Virus record (IMG/VR): IMGVR_UViG_3300046467_001677
Coordinates: 1-22,132 of that record
Reading direction: 5' to 3' (one strand)
DNA: 22,132 nucleotides
From: a virus
Positions within the stretch are counted from its first letter, which is position 1. The number at the start of each line of letters is the position of its first letter. Of this stretch, positions 21,561 through 22,132 are shown one piece after another. The notes under the pieces are model-generated. The model saw nothing but the letters and a program-made list of their open reading frames with translations, ran no database searches and was not told the origin of the DNA. A program made the translations under genes and the position numbers.

Positions 21561-22132
21561 TTACGCGTCTTGAGCAAGTTTTTCAAAGTAAGATAGAGAA
21601 CTATCTTCTTGTTTTGAAGACGTTGATGTTGTATCAACATTACTCCAAGGTTGTTCATCTGCTGTAGCTACGTTTCCTGCTGAATTATCATCAGCGATTG
21701 TTTCTGCTGTAGCGCCTGAAACTGTACCTGTTATACCTAATACTCTTTCCAACTTGACTTTCATCTCGTCATAAGACTTGAATTGGTCAGGAGCAATAAT
21801 CTCTGCTAGAGAATGTTGCTTGTTATAGATGGACTCAAGTTCAGAATCATCTTCCGACAAAGGAGTCGGAGCTGAGAATTCTGATTTATCATAATTCCAA
21901 TAGCCATCTACTTTTCTGACTTTTAATTTAAAGTCAGCACCTTCCCATAAATCAAATGGATTGAGGGGTTTTTCATCTTCAAACTGTGGTTGCATTGCAT
22001 CTTTTACTTTCTCAAAGATTTTCTTGCCGAATCTATACAGCATTACTTTACCTTCGTATTCTGGATGCTTTGTATCAGAAACAACCAAAACATTAGCGAC
22101 ATAGTGTAACCTACGTTTCTGTTTCCTGGCTT
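21561..22132 (-). CDS. 32: ssDNA-binding protein gp32 (C-terminal part, cut by window edge)
   Basis: The last 189 codons; the N-terminal basic and zinc-binding regions lie beyond the right edge. The frame enters the window reading ARKQKRRLHYVANVLVVSDT, so the first Met-like TTG at 22088 is not the true start. Matches to T4 gp32: 'VANVLVVSDTKHPEYEGKV' then 'LYRFGKKIFEKVKDAM' (T4 '[20 protein letters not shown]' then 'KYRFGKKIWDKINAM'), 'PFDLWEGADFKLKVRKVDGY' and 'WNYDKSEF' (T4 'CPWEGANFVLKVKQVSGF' then 'SNYDESKF'), 'DQFKSYDEMKVKLERVLG' (T4 'DKFKSFEELNTKFNQVMG'). The Ser/Asp-rich C-terminus is the acidic tail that contacts replication and repair partners. gp32 is a replication gene, so a module boundary falls in the gap before it. 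Confidence 0.95.
   Translation of the reverse strand, partial: ARKQKRRLHYVANVLVVSDTKHPEYEGKVMLYRFGKKIFEKVKDAMQPQFEDEKPLNPFDLWEGADFKLKVRKVDGYWNYDKSEFSAPTPLSEDDSELESIYNKQHSLAEIIAPDQFKSYDEMKVKLERVLGITGTVSGATAETIADDNSAGNVATADEQPWSNVDTTSTSSKQEDSSLSYFEKLAQDA

Noticed and set aside
1-22132. CRISPR arrays, insertion sequences, integrase or attachment sites.
   Set aside because: No spaced direct repeats, transposase or integrase reading frames, or terminal inverted repeats seen; the window is compact virulent-phage structural sequence.

Overview
The window is part of the late structural region of a T4-like (straboviral-type) contractile-tailed phage. The genome is AT-rich. Homologies to T4 gp8, gp7, gp6, gp25, gp5, gp53, gp4, gp26 and gp32 can be read directly in the translations. 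The oversized wedge proteins, the hub protein without lysozyme and the style of the beta-domain insertions resemble marine T4-like phages. An encoded outer-membrane barrel protein implies a Gram-negative host. A marine alphaproteobacterial (SAR11-type) or similar host is inferred, not shown.

Layout. Bases 1-15375 form a leftward late operon for the baseplate. Read in its own direction it runs: gp48-like tail-tube cap, gp53, gp27-like hub, gp5 spike, a 623-aa unknown triplicated protein, gp25, gp6, a 154-aa small structural protein, a giant 1809-aa gp7-like wedge protein, then gp8 (cut by the window edge). A 38-bp divergent promoter region (15376-15413) separates it from a rightward operon: gp4 head-completion nuclease, a 192-aa unknown protein, a gp19/gp54-fold tube protein, gp26, a short -1-frame ORF, three membrane/envelope genes, and the tape measure (gp29-like). 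A 199-bp GC-rich, hairpin-dense interval (21362-21560) separates the tape measure from the convergent, partial ssDNA-binding protein gene (gp32). T4-type late promoter boxes (TATAAATA/CATAAATA) lie in six of the short intergenic gaps.

How the genes work together. The leftward genes build the wedge (gp6, gp7, gp8, gp25, gp53), hub (gp27-like, gp5) and tube cap (gp48). The rightward genes supply tube initiation, tape-measure assembly and head completion.

Most unusual parts: (1) a candidate -1 programmed frameshift at the end of gp26 (A AAT TTT, 9-nt spacer, GC-rich stem) that would fuse it to a 66-codon extension, matching the lambda G/GT tail-chaperone arrangement just upstream of the tape measure; (2) between those two, a three-gene envelope module: a two-TM protein, a DUF481-type outer-membrane barrel and a minimal MscS-like protein; (3) a GC-rich five-hairpin element behind gp32 with a leftward late promoter box, a candidate structured RNA; (4) repeat modules shared between different baseplate proteins.
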